Counted from the first letter of the stretch, positions 44,447 to 52,588 are shown. The stretch: DNA of 64,000 nt from Micromonospora purpureochromogenes (GCF_900091515.1 NZ_LT607410.1:992001-1056000), one strand, 5' to 3'. Translations and numbers: made by a program. The notes: generated by a model from the sequence alone, not told the origin.

Positions 44447-45613
44447 ATGACGGTGAACGCGCTGGCGGCGGCCCGCCGGTTGGCGCCGCGGTTCGCCGCG
44501 CGGGCGGCACGGCACGACCGGGACGGCTCGTTCCCCGTCGACGACTTCGCCGACCTGCGCGAGGCCGGTCTCTTCGGGCTGATGGTGCCGCGCGAGCTGG
44601 GGGGCGCGGGCGGCACCTTCGCCGAGTACGCGACCGTCGCCACCGAGCTGGCCCGGGGCAACGGCGCGACGGCGCTGGTGTTCAACATGCACGCCTCGGT
44701 CACCGGCGCGCTGGGCGCGGTCACCGAGGAGCTGGCCGAGGCGTTGGGCGTACCGGACGAGGCGCTGGCCGCCCGGGACCGCCTGCTCCGCGCGGCGGCC
44801 GAGGGCTCCTGGTACGCGGTCGCGATGAGCGAACGCGGCGCGGGTGCCCGGCTGTCCCAGCTCAGCACGGTCTACGAGCCGGTCGACGGCGGCTGGCACA
44901 TCAAGGGCAGCAAGACCTTCTGCTCCGGCGCCGGGCACCCGGACGGCTATCTGGTGGCCGCGCGCAGCGCCGCCGACCAGTCGATGGTCTCCCAGTTCCT
45001 GGTGCCGGCCGGCGAGGGGCTGACCGTGGAGCCGACCTGGGACTCGCTCGGCATGCGGGCCACCTCCTCGCACGACCTGCACCTGGACGTGACCGTCCCG
45101 GCGGACCGGCTGCTCGGCGGGGTGGAGGGCCTGGCGCTGGTGGTGGCCCAGCTGATGCCGCACTGGCTGGTGGCCAGCTACGCCGCCGTCTACGTCGGGG
45201 TGGCCCGGGCGGCGGTGGACGCGGCGGCCGAGCACCTGAACGCCCGCGACCTGGCCGGCCTGCCGGCGGTACGGGCCAGGTTGGGTCGGGCCGACGCGGC
45301 GGTGGCGGCGGCGCAGCTGGTGGTGGCGGAGGCGGCCCGCCGGGTCGACGAGGCCCCCGGTGACGCCGAGACCAACCGCTGGGTCTGGCGGGCCAAGCTG
45401 CTCGCCGGCACGACCGCGGCCGACGTGGCGGCGTCCGTGCTGGAGGCGGCCGGCACGTCGGCGACCCGACGGGGTCATCCGCTGGAGCGGCTCTACCGGG
45501 ACGCCCGCTGCGGGTCGCTGCACCCCGCGACCTCGGACGTCTGCGCGGACTGGCTCGGCATCGCGGCGTTGGGCGGGGACCCGGATCGCGACGGATCGAC
45601 CCCTCGTTGGTGA
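44447..45613 (+). CDS. Acyl-CoA-dehydrogenase-like flavoprotein, possible hydroxylase
   Basis: The 388-residue protein has the ACAD fold: N-terminal helices with FGLMVPRELGGAGGTFAEY, the beta domain AMSERGAGARLSQLS and WHIKGSKTFCSGAG, and a C-terminal helical bundle. Typical dehydrogenases have the catalytic Glu in a segment like YEGTSEIQ; here the equivalent is SLHPATSDVCADWLG, without that Glu. That resembles ACAD-fold flavin monooxygenases, so ring hydroxylation in the PKS pathway is plausible. ATG 44447 has an AGGAGGGGG SD. The stop codon is the beginning of a tandem repeat. Confidence 0.8.
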   Translation: MTVNALAAARRLAPRFAARAARHDRDGSFPVDDFADLREAGLFGLMVPRELGGAGGTFAEYATVATELARGNGATALVFNMHASVTGALGAVTEELAEALGVPDEALAARDRLLRAAAEGSWYAVAMSERGAGARLSQLSTVYEPVDGGWHIKGSKTFCSGAGHPDGYLVAARSAADQSMVSQFLVPAGEGLTVEPTWDSLGMRATSSHDLHLDVTVPADRLLGGVEGLALVVAQLMPHWLVASYAAVYVGVARAAVDAAAEHLNARDLAGLPAVRARLGRADAAVAAAQLVVAEAARRVDEAPGDAETNRWVWRAKLLAGTTAADVAASVLEAAGTSATRRGHPLERLYRDARCGSLHPATSDVCADWLGIAALGGDPDRDGSTPRW

Positions 45614-45755
45614 GGGCGAGGAGTTCGCCGGGGTTGCGAGCCCCGCAGCCCGAACGGAGGGCGGCACGGTGAGGGCGAGGAGTTCGCCGGGGTGCGAGCC
45701 CCCGCAGCCCGAACCAAAAGCGGCACGGGTGAGGGCGAATAGTTCGGCGAGGGTG
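45610..45755 (+). repeat. 59/60-bp tandem repeat related to the nadB-nadC repeat
   Basis: Unit 1 (45610-45668), unit 2 (45669-45728) and a partial unit 3 (from 45729) each start with GTGAGGGCGA and share GCGAGCCCCGCAG or a close variant with the repeat at 28090-28259. Unit 1 starts inside the stop of the flavoprotein gene. Frames: GTG 45610 ends at TGA 45670-45672, which overlaps GTG 45669. That second frame runs to 45830, 16 bp into the PKS gene. A chain of re-initiation events could therefore link the flavoprotein gene to the PKS gene. Confidence 0.85.
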
Positions 45756-45814
45756 GTCGTTCCTGGGGCGGGGGCGGTCGCCGGGCGTGCAGTCGTGGAC
45801 GAGAGGTGGGGGAC

Positions 45815-46882
45815 ATGGCCGTACCAGTGATCGCGGGGCTCGGTACGGCGCAGCCGCCGGGGGCCGCACAGGACGAGCTCTGGGAGGGCTTCTTCTCCCG
45901 GCACTTCTCCGGCACCACCCGGGCGCTCGCCGAGCGGATCTTCGCCAACTCCGGGGTGACCCGCCGGCAGGCCGCGGTCAACCCGCTGCTGGAGGACGTC
46001 TCCGAGTGGCCGACCGAGCGCCGGATGCGTCGCTACCAGGTCGAGGCGCTGCCGCTGGGCAAGGAGGCGGTGGGCCGGGCGCTGACCTCGGCCGGTCTCG
46101 CCGCCGGCGACATCGGGCTCTTCGTGGTCTGCTCCTGCACCGGGTACGCCACGCCGGGGCTGGACATCCTGCTCGCCCGGGACCTGGGCATGGCCCCCGA
46201 CACGCAGCGGATGTTCGTCGGGCACATGGGCTGCTACGCCGCGCTGCCCGGGCTCGGCGCGGCGGCCGACTTCGTCACCGCGCGGGGGCGGCCGGCGCTG
46301 CTGCTCTGCGCCGAGCTGACCAGCCTGCACATCCAGCCGGCCAGCGCCCGGATGGACACTCAGCAGATCGTCTCGCACGCGCTCTTCTCCGACGCCGCGG
46401 TCGCCGCGGTGGTGGTCCCCGGCGCGGCCGGTCCCGGATCGCCCAACGGGTACGCGCTGCGCGAGGTCACCTCGATCACCGACACCTCGACCGCCGACCA
46501 CATGACCTGGGACGTCACCGACACCGGTTTCCGGATGGGCCTGTCGCCGAAGGTCCCGCAGGTGCTCTCGACCCACGTGCGGGGGCTGGTGGACGACCTG
46601 CTGGCCCGGCACGGCACGGGCATCGCCGAGGTGGACGGCTGGGCGGTGCATCCGGGCGGCCCGCGCATCCTCAACGTGGTGGAACGCGAGCTGGCGCTGC
46701 CGCCGGAGGCCCTCGCCGCCTCCCGGGCCACGCTGGACGAGCACGGCAACTGTTCGTCCCCGACGGTCCTGCTGATCCTGGACCGGCTGGTGCGGGCCGC
46801 CGTGCCGCCGCGGCGGATCGTGATGCTGGCCTTCGGGCCGGGCCTCACCCTCTACGCCGCCCTGCTGGACCGCCGCGGTTAG
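45815..46882 (+). CDS. Type III polyketide synthase (chalcone/stilbene synthase-like)
   Basis: The 355-residue protein has the full catalytic triad: C140 (FVGHMGCYAALPG), H279 (WAVHPGGPRI) and N312 (DEHGNCSSPT), and the thiolase fold. Bacterial enzymes of this group condense a fatty-acyl starter with malonyl-CoA to alkylresorcinols, alkylpyrones or related quinone precursors. With neighbouring UbiA prenyltransferase, UbiG-like methyltransferase and flavoprotein, the product may be a prenylated alkyl hydroquinone; such a pathway is known from Actinoplanes. I start at ATG 45815 (AGGTGGGGG upstream); GTG 45806 is an alternative. The stop TAG is also part of the next gene's -10 box. Confidence 0.92.
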   Translation: MAVPVIAGLGTAQPPGAAQDELWEGFFSRHFSGTTRALAERIFANSGVTRRQAAVNPLLEDVSEWPTERRMRRYQVEALPLGKEAVGRALTSAGLAAGDIGLFVVCSCTGYATPGLDILLARDLGMAPDTQRMFVGHMGCYAALPGLGAAADFVTARGRPALLLCAELTSLHIQPASARMDTQQIVSHALFSDAAVAAVVVPGAAGPGSPNGYALREVTSITDTSTADHMTWDVTDTGFRMGLSPKVPQVLSTHVRGLVDDLLARHGTGIAEVDGWAVHPGGPRILNVVERELALPPEALAASRATLDEHGNCSSPTVLLILDRLVRAAVPPRRIVMLAFGPGLTLYAALLDRRG

Positions 46883-46885
46883 GCT
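46880..46885 (+). promoter_or_regulatory. -10 box TAGGCT overlapping the PKS stop codon
   Basis: TAGGCT ends six bases before ATG 46892 and its TAG is the stop codon of the PKS gene. Confidence 0.5.
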
Positions 46886-46891
46886 CGCCGG

Positions 46892-47518
46892 ATGGACGAC
46901 CGGGCCGACGACCGGCTGCGCGGCGGACTGCTGGCGGCGGCCACCCTGCTCGCCGTGGCGGTGGGTGGCGGGTGGTGGTGGGCCAACTCGCCGGCCACCG
47001 GCCCGCACGGGGTGGCGCTCGGCGCGAGCGCGGCACCGCGCGGTGTCGTCCCGTCCCGATCCCCGCAGACCCTCGACGAGGTGCTCGCCGCGAACCCCGG
47101 CACGGCCGTCCGGGTCCACATCGACGCCGAGACCGGCCGCGTCATCGAGGCGACGGAGCTGCCGGGCGAGGCCGGCGACCTGGCGCTGCCCGGGTTCACC
47201 GACACCCTCTGGCGGGAGCACATGACGTTGGCCCCGGGCGAGGAACCGGTACGCCGGGAGTCGCTGGTCGACGGGGCGCGGCAGCTGTTGCAGTACCGCT
47301 GTACCGGCCCGGGCGAGCTGCTGATCTCGATCATCCGGGGCCCGAACATGGACACGTCCCAGACCAACTGCGACGGTGAGCTGGGTGAGCTCGAGCTGCC
47401 CGAATGGATGGAGCCGGGGGACGCCCCGCCCGAGCAGCCGCTGCTCAACCGGGTCGAGTTCTCCGCCGTCGGTCCGCGGCCGGTCCAGGTGGAGGCGCAG
47501 CTCGTCGCCGTCCCCTGA
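46892..47518 (+). CDS. Single-helix membrane-anchored protein, unknown function
   Basis: The 208-residue protein has one N-terminal membrane helix (about 10-30) and an extracytoplasmic region with two Cys (YRCTGPG near 132 and TNCDGE near 155) that could form a disulfide. No family recognised. It has its own leaderless promoter, so it is probably not part of the PKS transcript. It converges with the next gene. Confidence 0.65.
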   Translation: MDDRADDRLRGGLLAAATLLAVAVGGGWWWANSPATGPHGVALGASAAPRGVVPSRSPQTLDEVLAANPGTAVRVHIDAETGRVIEATELPGEAGDLALPGFTDTLWREHMTLAPGEEPVRRESLVDGARQLLQYRCTGPGELLISIIRGPNMDTSQTNCDGELGELELPEWMEPGDAPPEQPLLNRVEFSAVGPRPVQVEAQLVAVP

Positions 47519-47582
47519 GCCGAGCTGCCCGGTCGCGTCGGGTGATCGGCCGTGCCGTCCGTGAAGGACCGCGACGCAGGGG

Positions 47583-48320
47583 TCAGCGGACCAGGCGGGC
47601 GAGGTCGGCGCGGTAGTCGCCGGCGATGGCCAGGTCGGGGATCACCCGCTGGACCGTGCCGGAGCGGTCGACCAGCAGGGCGGTGGCGGTGCCGGGGCGG
47701 GGGCCGAGGTGCAGCGCCGCCCGTACGCCGCCGGCGGGGTCGGCGAGGGCGCGTACCGGGCCGCCGGGAACGGGGTCGGGGCCGACCGTACGGCCGCCGG
47801 TGACGGTGACCACCGAGACGCCGGCGGGTGCGGCGGCCGCCGCCGCGGCGACCTGTTCGGCGCAGGCACAGGCGTCCACCAGAATGATCATCGCGGGCAG
47901 CAGCCGCCGCAGCGGCACCGGCGACTGGCCGGCGTCGACCAGGTCCAGCGCCGGCAGCGGCCGGCCGGTCAGCGTGCCGGGCGAGGCGGCCGACGGGAAC
48001 GGCAGGACGGTCGGCCGCTCGGTGCCCCGGGGTGAGCGGGGCCAGGTGACGGCGAGCAGGCCGCCGATGGTGGTGAGCAGGGCCACCACCAGGATCAGCA
48101 CGGGCAGGGCGAGGGGTGGCCCGCCGTCGGCGCGCGGGGTCAGGCCCAACCGCTGGCGCCAGCGCGCGCCGGAGGCCCGGCGCCGCAGCTCGCGACGGAG
48201 CTGCTCGGCCTCCTCGGCCAGCGCCGACGCGTCGTCCGGTACGACCACCCGACCCCACTCCGGAGGCAGGTCGGGCAGCCCGTCGGACGGGCCGTGGCCC
48301 TCTGCGTCAGGCATGCCCAT
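47583..48320 (-). CDS. Membrane-anchored thioredoxin-fold-like protein
   Basis: The 245-residue protein has a cytoplasmic N-terminus with a short coiled coil (EEAEQLRRELRRR), one membrane helix (about 72-95) and a periplasm-side domain that reads like a TlpA/ResA thioredoxin fold: PLPALDLVDAG...VPLRRLLPAMIILVDACAC...ALLVDRSGTVQRVI. The usual CxxC is replaced by CAC (residues about 151-153), so redox activity is uncertain. The start is ATG 48320; ATG 48314 is also possible. It diverges from carD. Confidence 0.6.
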   Translation of the reverse strand: MGMPDAEGHGPSDGLPDLPPEWGRVVVPDDASALAEEAEQLRRELRRRASGARWRQRLGLTPRADGGPPLALPVLILVVALLTTIGGLLAVTWPRSPRGTERPTVLPFPSAASPGTLTGRPLPALDLVDAGQSPVPLRRLLPAMIILVDACACAEQVAAAAAAAPAGVSVVTVTGGRTVGPDPVPGGPVRALADPAGGVRAALHLGPRPGTATALLVDRSGTVQRVIPDLAIAGDYRADLARLVR

Positions 48321-48648
48321 CGGACCCCCGGGGAAGTGGCTCGTGAGCGGACAGCGGTACCCCTCCAGCGTCCCGCACCGCCCCCTCCTGCCGCCAGACC
48401 TGGGCGGGCCGGGCGCTGCCGGGCTACCATGGGAAAAGCGCATAGCCCGAGAAATCCACGCTCCGATCACCCGTACCGGGTTGTCATCCGTTCGTCACGG
48501 AGCGTGCTCAAACCATCGGTTTGACTGCCTGTCAAGCTGAAGAAATACCTCTCACAGGGCCCCTGAGCTGCGCCAACGGTCAGGACAGCGGTGAGACATC
48601 GGTGCCTGAGCGTGTTACCCTAGACACAGCGAAAGGGGTTTCGAACCT
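48321..48648. promoter_or_regulatory. Divergent control region upstream of carD
   Basis: These 328 bases hold no gene that I can support. For carD there are two candidate promoters. One is TTGACT (48521-48526) with an AATACCT stretch about 17 bases downstream; the -35 lies inside an inverted repeat TTGAC-tgcct-GTCAA. The other is GAGACA (48593-48598), 17 bases, then TACCCT (48616-48621). A 9-bp inverted repeat CACGCTCCG/CGGAGCGTG (48457-48465 with 48498-48506) lies further upstream. An AAAGGGG SD precedes ATG 48649. Confidence 0.5.
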
Positions 48649-49134
48649 ATGGTTTTCAGTGTCGGCGAGACCGTTGTTTACCCCCACCACGGGGCCGCAC
48701 TCATCGAGGCAATCGAGACTCGGGTCATCAAGGGCGAGCCCAGGGAATACCTCGTCCTGAGGGTCGCGCAGGGTGACCTGACGGTCCGGGTGCCCGCTGA
48801 GAACGCCGAGATCGTGGGCGTACGCGAGGTGGTCGGCGAAGAGGGCCTCGGCAAGGTCTTCGACGTGCTCCGTGCACCGCACACCGAGGAGCCGACCAAC
48901 TGGTCGCGGCGTTACAAGGCGAATCTGGAGAAGCTGGCCTCCGGCAACCCGCTGAAGGTCGCCGAGGTCGTCCGCGACCTGTGGCGCCGGGAGCGGGAGC
49001 GGGGCCTGTCCGCGGGCGAGAAGCGCATGCTCGCCAAGGCCCGCGACATTCTCGTCGGCGAGGTCGCGCTGGCCGAGAAGAGCACCAAGGACGAGGCGGA
49101 GACGCTGCTCGACAAGGTGCTGGGCGAGGCGTAG
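48649..49134 (+). CDS. carD: RNA polymerase-binding transcription factor CarD
   Basis: CarD binds the RNA polymerase beta subunit and stabilises open promoter complexes, especially at rRNA genes. The 161-residue protein has the N-terminal Tudor-like RNAP-interaction domain ([15 protein letters not shown] to about residue 55) and the C-terminal helical DNA-binding domain with the conserved W85 ([11 protein letters not shown]). ispD and ispF follow on the same strand, as in mycobacteria. Confidence 0.97.
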   Translation: MVFSVGETVVYPHHGAALIEAIETRVIKGEPREYLVLRVAQGDLTVRVPAENAEIVGVREVVGEEGLGKVFDVLRAPHTEEPTNWSRRYKANLEKLASGNPLKVAEVVRDLWRRERERGLSAGEKRMLAKARDILVGEVALAEKSTKDEAETLLDKVLGEA

Positions 49135-49188
49135 TCCCCACAGCATCGTCGTACCCGGACGCCGGCAAAGAAATCCGAGGACCGCGAC

Positions 49189-49884
49189 GTGACCGCGCAG
49201 CTCAATCCGCGCGGTGACGTCGCGGTCCTCGTTCCTGCTGCCGGCGCCGGGGTACGCCTCGGTCCGGGCGCGCCGAAGGCGCTGCGCCTGCTCGGCGGCG
49301 AGCCGCTGCTGGTGCACGCGGTACGCCGGATCGCGGCCGCGCCCTCGGTGCACACCATCGTGGTGGCCGCCCCGGCGGCCGAGGTGGAGTCGGTCCGGCG
49401 GTTGCTGGCACCCGTGGCGCCGGTGGTGGTCGTGCCCGGTGGCGCGGAGCGGCAGGCGTCCGTGGCGGCCGCCCTGGCCGCCGTGCCGCCGGGGCCCGAC
49501 ATCGTGCTCGTGCACGACGCCGCCCGCGCGCTCACCCCACCGGAGCTGGCCGAGTCGGTGGCCGGGGCGGTCCGTTCCGGGCACCACGCGGTGATCCCGG
49601 TGCTCCCGGTGGTCGACACGATCAAGGAGGTCGGCGCGGGCGAGGTGGTCCTCGGCACCGTCGACCGTTCCGCGCTGCGCGCCGTGCAGACCCCGCAGGG
49701 CTTCCGCCGGAGCGTGCTGACCGCCGCGCACGCCGCGGCGGGCGATCCGCTCACCGACGACGCGGGGCTGGTCGAGAAGCAGGGCGTACCGGTGTTCTGC
49801 GTGCCCGGCTCGGAGTACGCGCTGAAGGTCACCCGCCCGTTCGACCTCGCGTTCGCCGAGCATCTGCTGGCCGCCGGCCACTGA
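49189..49884 (+). CDS. ispD: 2-C-methyl-D-erythritol 4-phosphate cytidylyltransferase
   Basis: IspD adds CMP to MEP in the non-mevalonate isoprenoid pathway. The 231-residue enzyme has the N-terminal nucleotide loop [44 protein letters not shown] and the C-terminal KVTRPFDL. The start is GTG 49189 with a GAGGA upstream, 54 bp after carD. Confidence 0.96.
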   Translation: MTAQLNPRGDVAVLVPAAGAGVRLGPGAPKALRLLGGEPLLVHAVRRIAAAPSVHTIVVAAPAAEVESVRRLLAPVAPVVVVPGGAERQASVAAALAAVPPGPDIVLVHDAARALTPPELAESVAGAVRSGHHAVIPVLPVVDTIKEVGAGEVVLGTVDRSALRAVQTPQGFRRSVLTAAHAAAGDPLTDDAGLVEKQGVPVFCVPGSEYALKVTRPFDLAFAEHLLAAGH

Positions 49885-49888
49885 CGCG

Positions 49889-49894
49889 TACCCT
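49889..49894 (+). promoter_or_regulatory. -10-like box TACCCT before ispF
   Basis: TACCCT ends six bases before ATG 49901, so ispF may have a leaderless transcript of its own in addition to read-through from ispD. Confidence 0.4.
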
Positions 49895-49900
49895 CGGCTC

Positions 49901-50383
49901 ATGATCGTTCCTCGGGTGGCCGTCGGCACCGACATCCACGCCTTCGCGCCCGGCCGGCCCTGCTGGCTGGCCGGACTGCACTGGCCGGGCCAGGACGGCC
50001 TGGCCGGTCACTCCGACGCCGACGTGGTCGCGCACGCCGCCTGCAACGCGCTGCTCTCCGCCGCCGGGCTCGGCGACCTCGGCGCGAACTTCGGCGTCGA
50101 CCAGCCCGAGTGGGCCGGCGCCTCCGGGGTGGCGCTGCTGACCGAGTCGGCCCGGCGGGTCCGCGCGGCCGGCTTCGAGATCGGCAACGTCTCGGTCCAG
50201 GTGGTCGGCAACCGTCCGAAGATCGGGCCGCGCCGCGAGGAGGCGCAGCGGGTGCTCTCCGCGGCGGTCGGCGCGCCGGTCACCGTCTCCGCCGCCACCA
50301 GCGACGGGCTCGGCTTCACCGGACGCGGCGAGGGGCTCGCCGGCGTCGCGGTGGCCCTGGTGTACGAGGCACCGACCGCCTGA
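49901..50383 (+). CDS. ispF: 2-C-methyl-D-erythritol 2,4-cyclodiphosphate synthase
   Basis: IspF cyclises CDP-ME 2-phosphate to MEcPP. The 160-residue trimeric enzyme has the metal-binding DxH (GTDIHAF), [31 protein letters not shown] and [13 protein letters not shown]. The usual GDIGxxFP segment reads GDLGANFG here. It follows ispD by 16 bp and converges with hmgA, 6 bp away. Confidence 0.96.
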   Translation: MIVPRVAVGTDIHAFAPGRPCWLAGLHWPGQDGLAGHSDADVVAHAACNALLSAAGLGDLGANFGVDQPEWAGASGVALLTESARRVRAAGFEIGNVSVQVVGNRPKIGPRREEAQRVLSAAVGAPVTVSAATSDGLGFTGRGEGLAGVAVALVYEAPTA

Positions 50384-50389
50384 GCGCCG

Positions 50390-51556
50390 TCAGGGGCGCC
50401 GGGACCAGGTCCAGGCGTACCCCTCGTCCTCGCACTCGCCGGCCGCGTCGCAGAGGTCGAGCGGGCGGAAGGTGTCCACCATGACGGCCAGCTCGTCGAA
50501 GAAGTCGATCCCGATGGAGCGCTCCGCCGCACCCGGCTGCGGCCCGTGGGTGAAGCCCGACGGGTGCAGCGAGATGGAGCCCTGCTCGATGCCGGAACCG
50601 CGCCGGGCCTCGTAGTTGCCGCCGGTGTAGAAGAGCATCTCGTCGGAGTCCACGTTGTGGTGGTTGTACGGCACCGGAATGGCGTCCGGGTGGTAGTCCA
50701 CCTTGCGCGGGACGAACGAGCAGATGACGAAGTTCGGGCCCTGGAAGGTCTGGTGCACGGGCGGCGGCTGGTGGATCCGGCCGGTGATCGGCTCGAAGTC
50801 GTGGATGGAGAAGGCCCACGGGTACATGTGCCCGTCCCAGCCCACCACGTCGAACGGGTGGTTGGCGTAGACGTGCTTCGTCCACCCGCGCCGGTGGCGT
50901 ACCAGCACCTCGACGTCGGTGCCGTCGACCAGCAGCGGCGCGTCCGGTCCCCGGACGTCCCGCTCGCAGTACGGCGAGTGCTCCAGGAACTGGCCGCGCA
51001 CCGACAGGTAGCGCTTGGGCGGGCCGATGTGGCCGCTGGCCTCGACGGCGAGCAGCCGGGTGGGACCGTCGCCGGTCGGCACCAGCCGGTGCACCGTGGA
51101 GGTGGGGATGATCACATAGTCGCCGGCGACCGCGTCGAGCACGCCGAAGGTCGACTCCACCCGCAGCGTGCCGGCCTCCACGTAGAGGCACTCGTCGCCG
51201 GTGGCGTTGCGGTAGAGCGGGGACGGCCGGTCGGACAGCACGTACGCGATCCGCACGTCGTCGTTGGCCAGCAGGTAGCGCCGGCCGAGGACCGGGTCGG
51301 CACCGGTGCCGTCGAGCTTGTGGGTACGCAGGTGGCGCGGCTTGAGCGGGAGGTTCGGCACCCGGGTGTACGCCGGCGGGGTGAACTCCTCGGCGGCGAC
51401 GATCGCGGTGGGCGCGTACCGGTGGTAGAGCAGGGACGAGTCGGAGGAGAAGCCCTCCTGGCCCATCAGCTCCTCGGCATAGAGGCTGCCGTCGGGCTGG
51501 CGGAACTGGGTGTGCCGCTTGCGGGGCACCTCGCCGACGCTGCGGTAGTACGGCAT
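50390..51556 (-). CDS. hmgA: Homogentisate 1,2-dioxygenase
   Basis: HmgA opens the homogentisate ring to maleylacetoacetate with Fe(II) and O2. The 388-residue cupin protein has RKRHTQFR near the N-terminus, the metal-binding region with WDGHMYPWAFSIHDFEPITG and VPYNHHNVDSDEMLFY, and the C-terminal PSGFTHGPQPGA. It is of the short actinobacterial type. GGGAGG before ATG 51556 fixes the start. It is divergent from an unknown gene and fahA, with a palindrome between them. Confidence 0.9.
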   Translation of the reverse strand: MPYYRSVGEVPRKRHTQFRQPDGSLYAEELMGQEGFSSDSSLLYHRYAPTAIVAAEEFTPPAYTRVPNLPLKPRHLRTHKLDGTGADPVLGRRYLLANDDVRIAYVLSDRPSPLYRNATGDECLYVEAGTLRVESTFGVLDAVAGDYVIIPTSTVHRLVPTGDGPTRLLAVEASGHIGPPKRYLSVRGQFLEHSPYCERDVRGPDAPLLVDGTDVEVLVRHRRGWTKHVYANHPFDVVGWDGHMYPWAFSIHDFEPITGRIHQPPPVHQTFQGPNFVICSFVPRKVDYHPDAIPVPYNHHNVDSDEMLFYTGGNYEARRGSGIEQGSISLHPSGFTHGPQPGAAERSIGIDFFDELAVMVDTFRPLDLCDAAGECEDEGYAWTWSRRP

Positions 51557-51593
51557 GTCGCCTCCCGTTATGTCCCGTTCTCCGGCCGGTGAC

Positions 51594-51608
51594 GTCCGAT
51601 AATCGGAC
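51594..51608. promoter_or_regulatory. Palindromic operator candidate between hmgA and the fahA operon
   Basis: GTCCGAT-A-ATCGGAC is a perfect 15-bp palindrome in the middle of the 94-bp divergent region, with a half-site-like TGTCCGTT at 51614-51621. A regulator bound here could control both transcripts. Confidence 0.6.
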
Positions 51609-51636
51609 GCTGTTGTCCGTTCCTTGTAGCGTCCCG

Positions 51637-51642
51637 TAGATT
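51637..51642 (+). promoter_or_regulatory. -10 box TAGATT, leaderless start at 51651
   Basis: TAGATT ends eight bases before GTG 51651. Confidence 0.5.
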
Positions 51643-51650
51643 CTTGTCTC

Positions 51651-52508
51651 GTGTCAACGCAGGTGCCCCGCCTCTTCGCCGGCCTCGTCGACGACGCCGC
51701 CGTCTTCCCGCCCGGCAGCGCGTCCCTGCCGGACGCCGTCGCCGCGCACCGCGAGCACCGCGACGCCTGGTACGCCGGCCTGGTCGGCCCGCTGCTGCTG
51801 CCCGCCTCGGCGCTGCCGGCCCTGGCCGACCTGCTCGGCCCCGGCGAGCGGCTCGCCGTCGGCGTCATCGGTGACCTGCCGATCGGCCAGCTCGACGCGG
51901 CGCTCGCCGAGGCCGATCCCCGGATCACCGTCCGCCAGGTCGAGGCGGCGGTCGCCAAGCGCGGCGAGGACCCGCAGCCCGGTCTGGCCGGGCTGCTGAA
52001 GCTCGCCGAACGGCTGACCAGCGTCGACGTCCACGCCGAGGTCCCGCTGACCTTCGGGCTCACCGGCGCGCTGGACACCCTGGCCGCGGCGCGGGCCGAC
52101 GGGCTGCCGGTCGCGGCGAAGTTCCGCACCGGCGGACTGGCCGCCGAACTCTTCCCCACCCCGGTCGAGCTGGCCGCAGTGATCTGCGCCTGCCGCGACC
52201 GGGCCCTGCCGTTCAAGCTGACCGCCGGGCTGCACCACGCGCTGCGCCACCTCGACCCGGAGACCGGCTTCACCCACCACGGCTTCGGCAACGTGCTGGC
52301 CGCGACGCTCGCCGCCGCCCAGGGCGCCGAGGTGGACGCCGTCGCCGCCCTGCTCGCCGCGACCGACCCGCTGCCCCTGGTCGAGCAGGCGCGGGCGCGG
52401 CGCGACGAGGAGCGCCCGCTCTGGATCGGCTTCGGCTCGTGCAGCATCCTGGAACCACTGACCGATCTGATCCGGCTGGCGCTGGTGAACGGGGGAGACG
52501 ACCAATGA
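51651..52508 (+). CDS. Unknown protein between hmgA and fahA
   Basis: The 285-residue soluble protein alternates hydrophobic strands and helices in a way that suggests a TIM-barrel-like fold (LLLPASALPAL, VGVIGDLP, VDVHAEVPL, PVAAKFRTGG, PFKLTAGLHH, GFTHHGFGN). I know no named domain for it. It begins at a leaderless GTG divergent from hmgA and is linked to fahA by a 27-codon repeat-like ORF, so it belongs to tyrosine/homogentisate degradation. The pathway step between HmgA and FahA, maleylacetoacetate isomerase, has no other candidate in the window. That role is a hypothesis. Confidence 0.7.
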   Translation: MSTQVPRLFAGLVDDAAVFPPGSASLPDAVAAHREHRDAWYAGLVGPLLLPASALPALADLLGPGERLAVGVIGDLPIGQLDAALAEADPRITVRQVEAAVAKRGEDPQPGLAGLLKLAERLTSVDVHAEVPLTFGLTGALDTLAAARADGLPVAAKFRTGGLAAELFPTPVELAAVICACRDRALPFKLTAGLHHALRHLDPETGFTHHGFGNVLAATLAAAQGAEVDAVAALLAATDPLPLVEQARARRDEERPLWIGFGSCSILEPLTDLIRLALVNGGDDQ

Positions 52509-52588
52509 GCGAGCGCAGCGAGCGAATCAGCAGGCGCAGTGCGATGGTGCCTCATGGCGGCACGGAGCGGAGCGGAGTGGCGGCATGA
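52505..52588 (+). CDS. 27-codon linker ORF of dispersed-repeat sequence before fahA
   Basis: ATG 52505 overlaps the TGA of the upstream gene and TGA 52586-52588 overlaps the fahA ATG (ATGA at both ends). The peptide begins MSERSERISRRSAMVPHGG. The DNA starts with GAGCGAGCGCAGCGAGCGAA, a type of sequence I associate with short dispersed repeats in Micromonospora and relatives. Translation is not shown. Confidence 0.5.
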   Translation: MSERSERISRRSAMVPHGGTERSGVAA

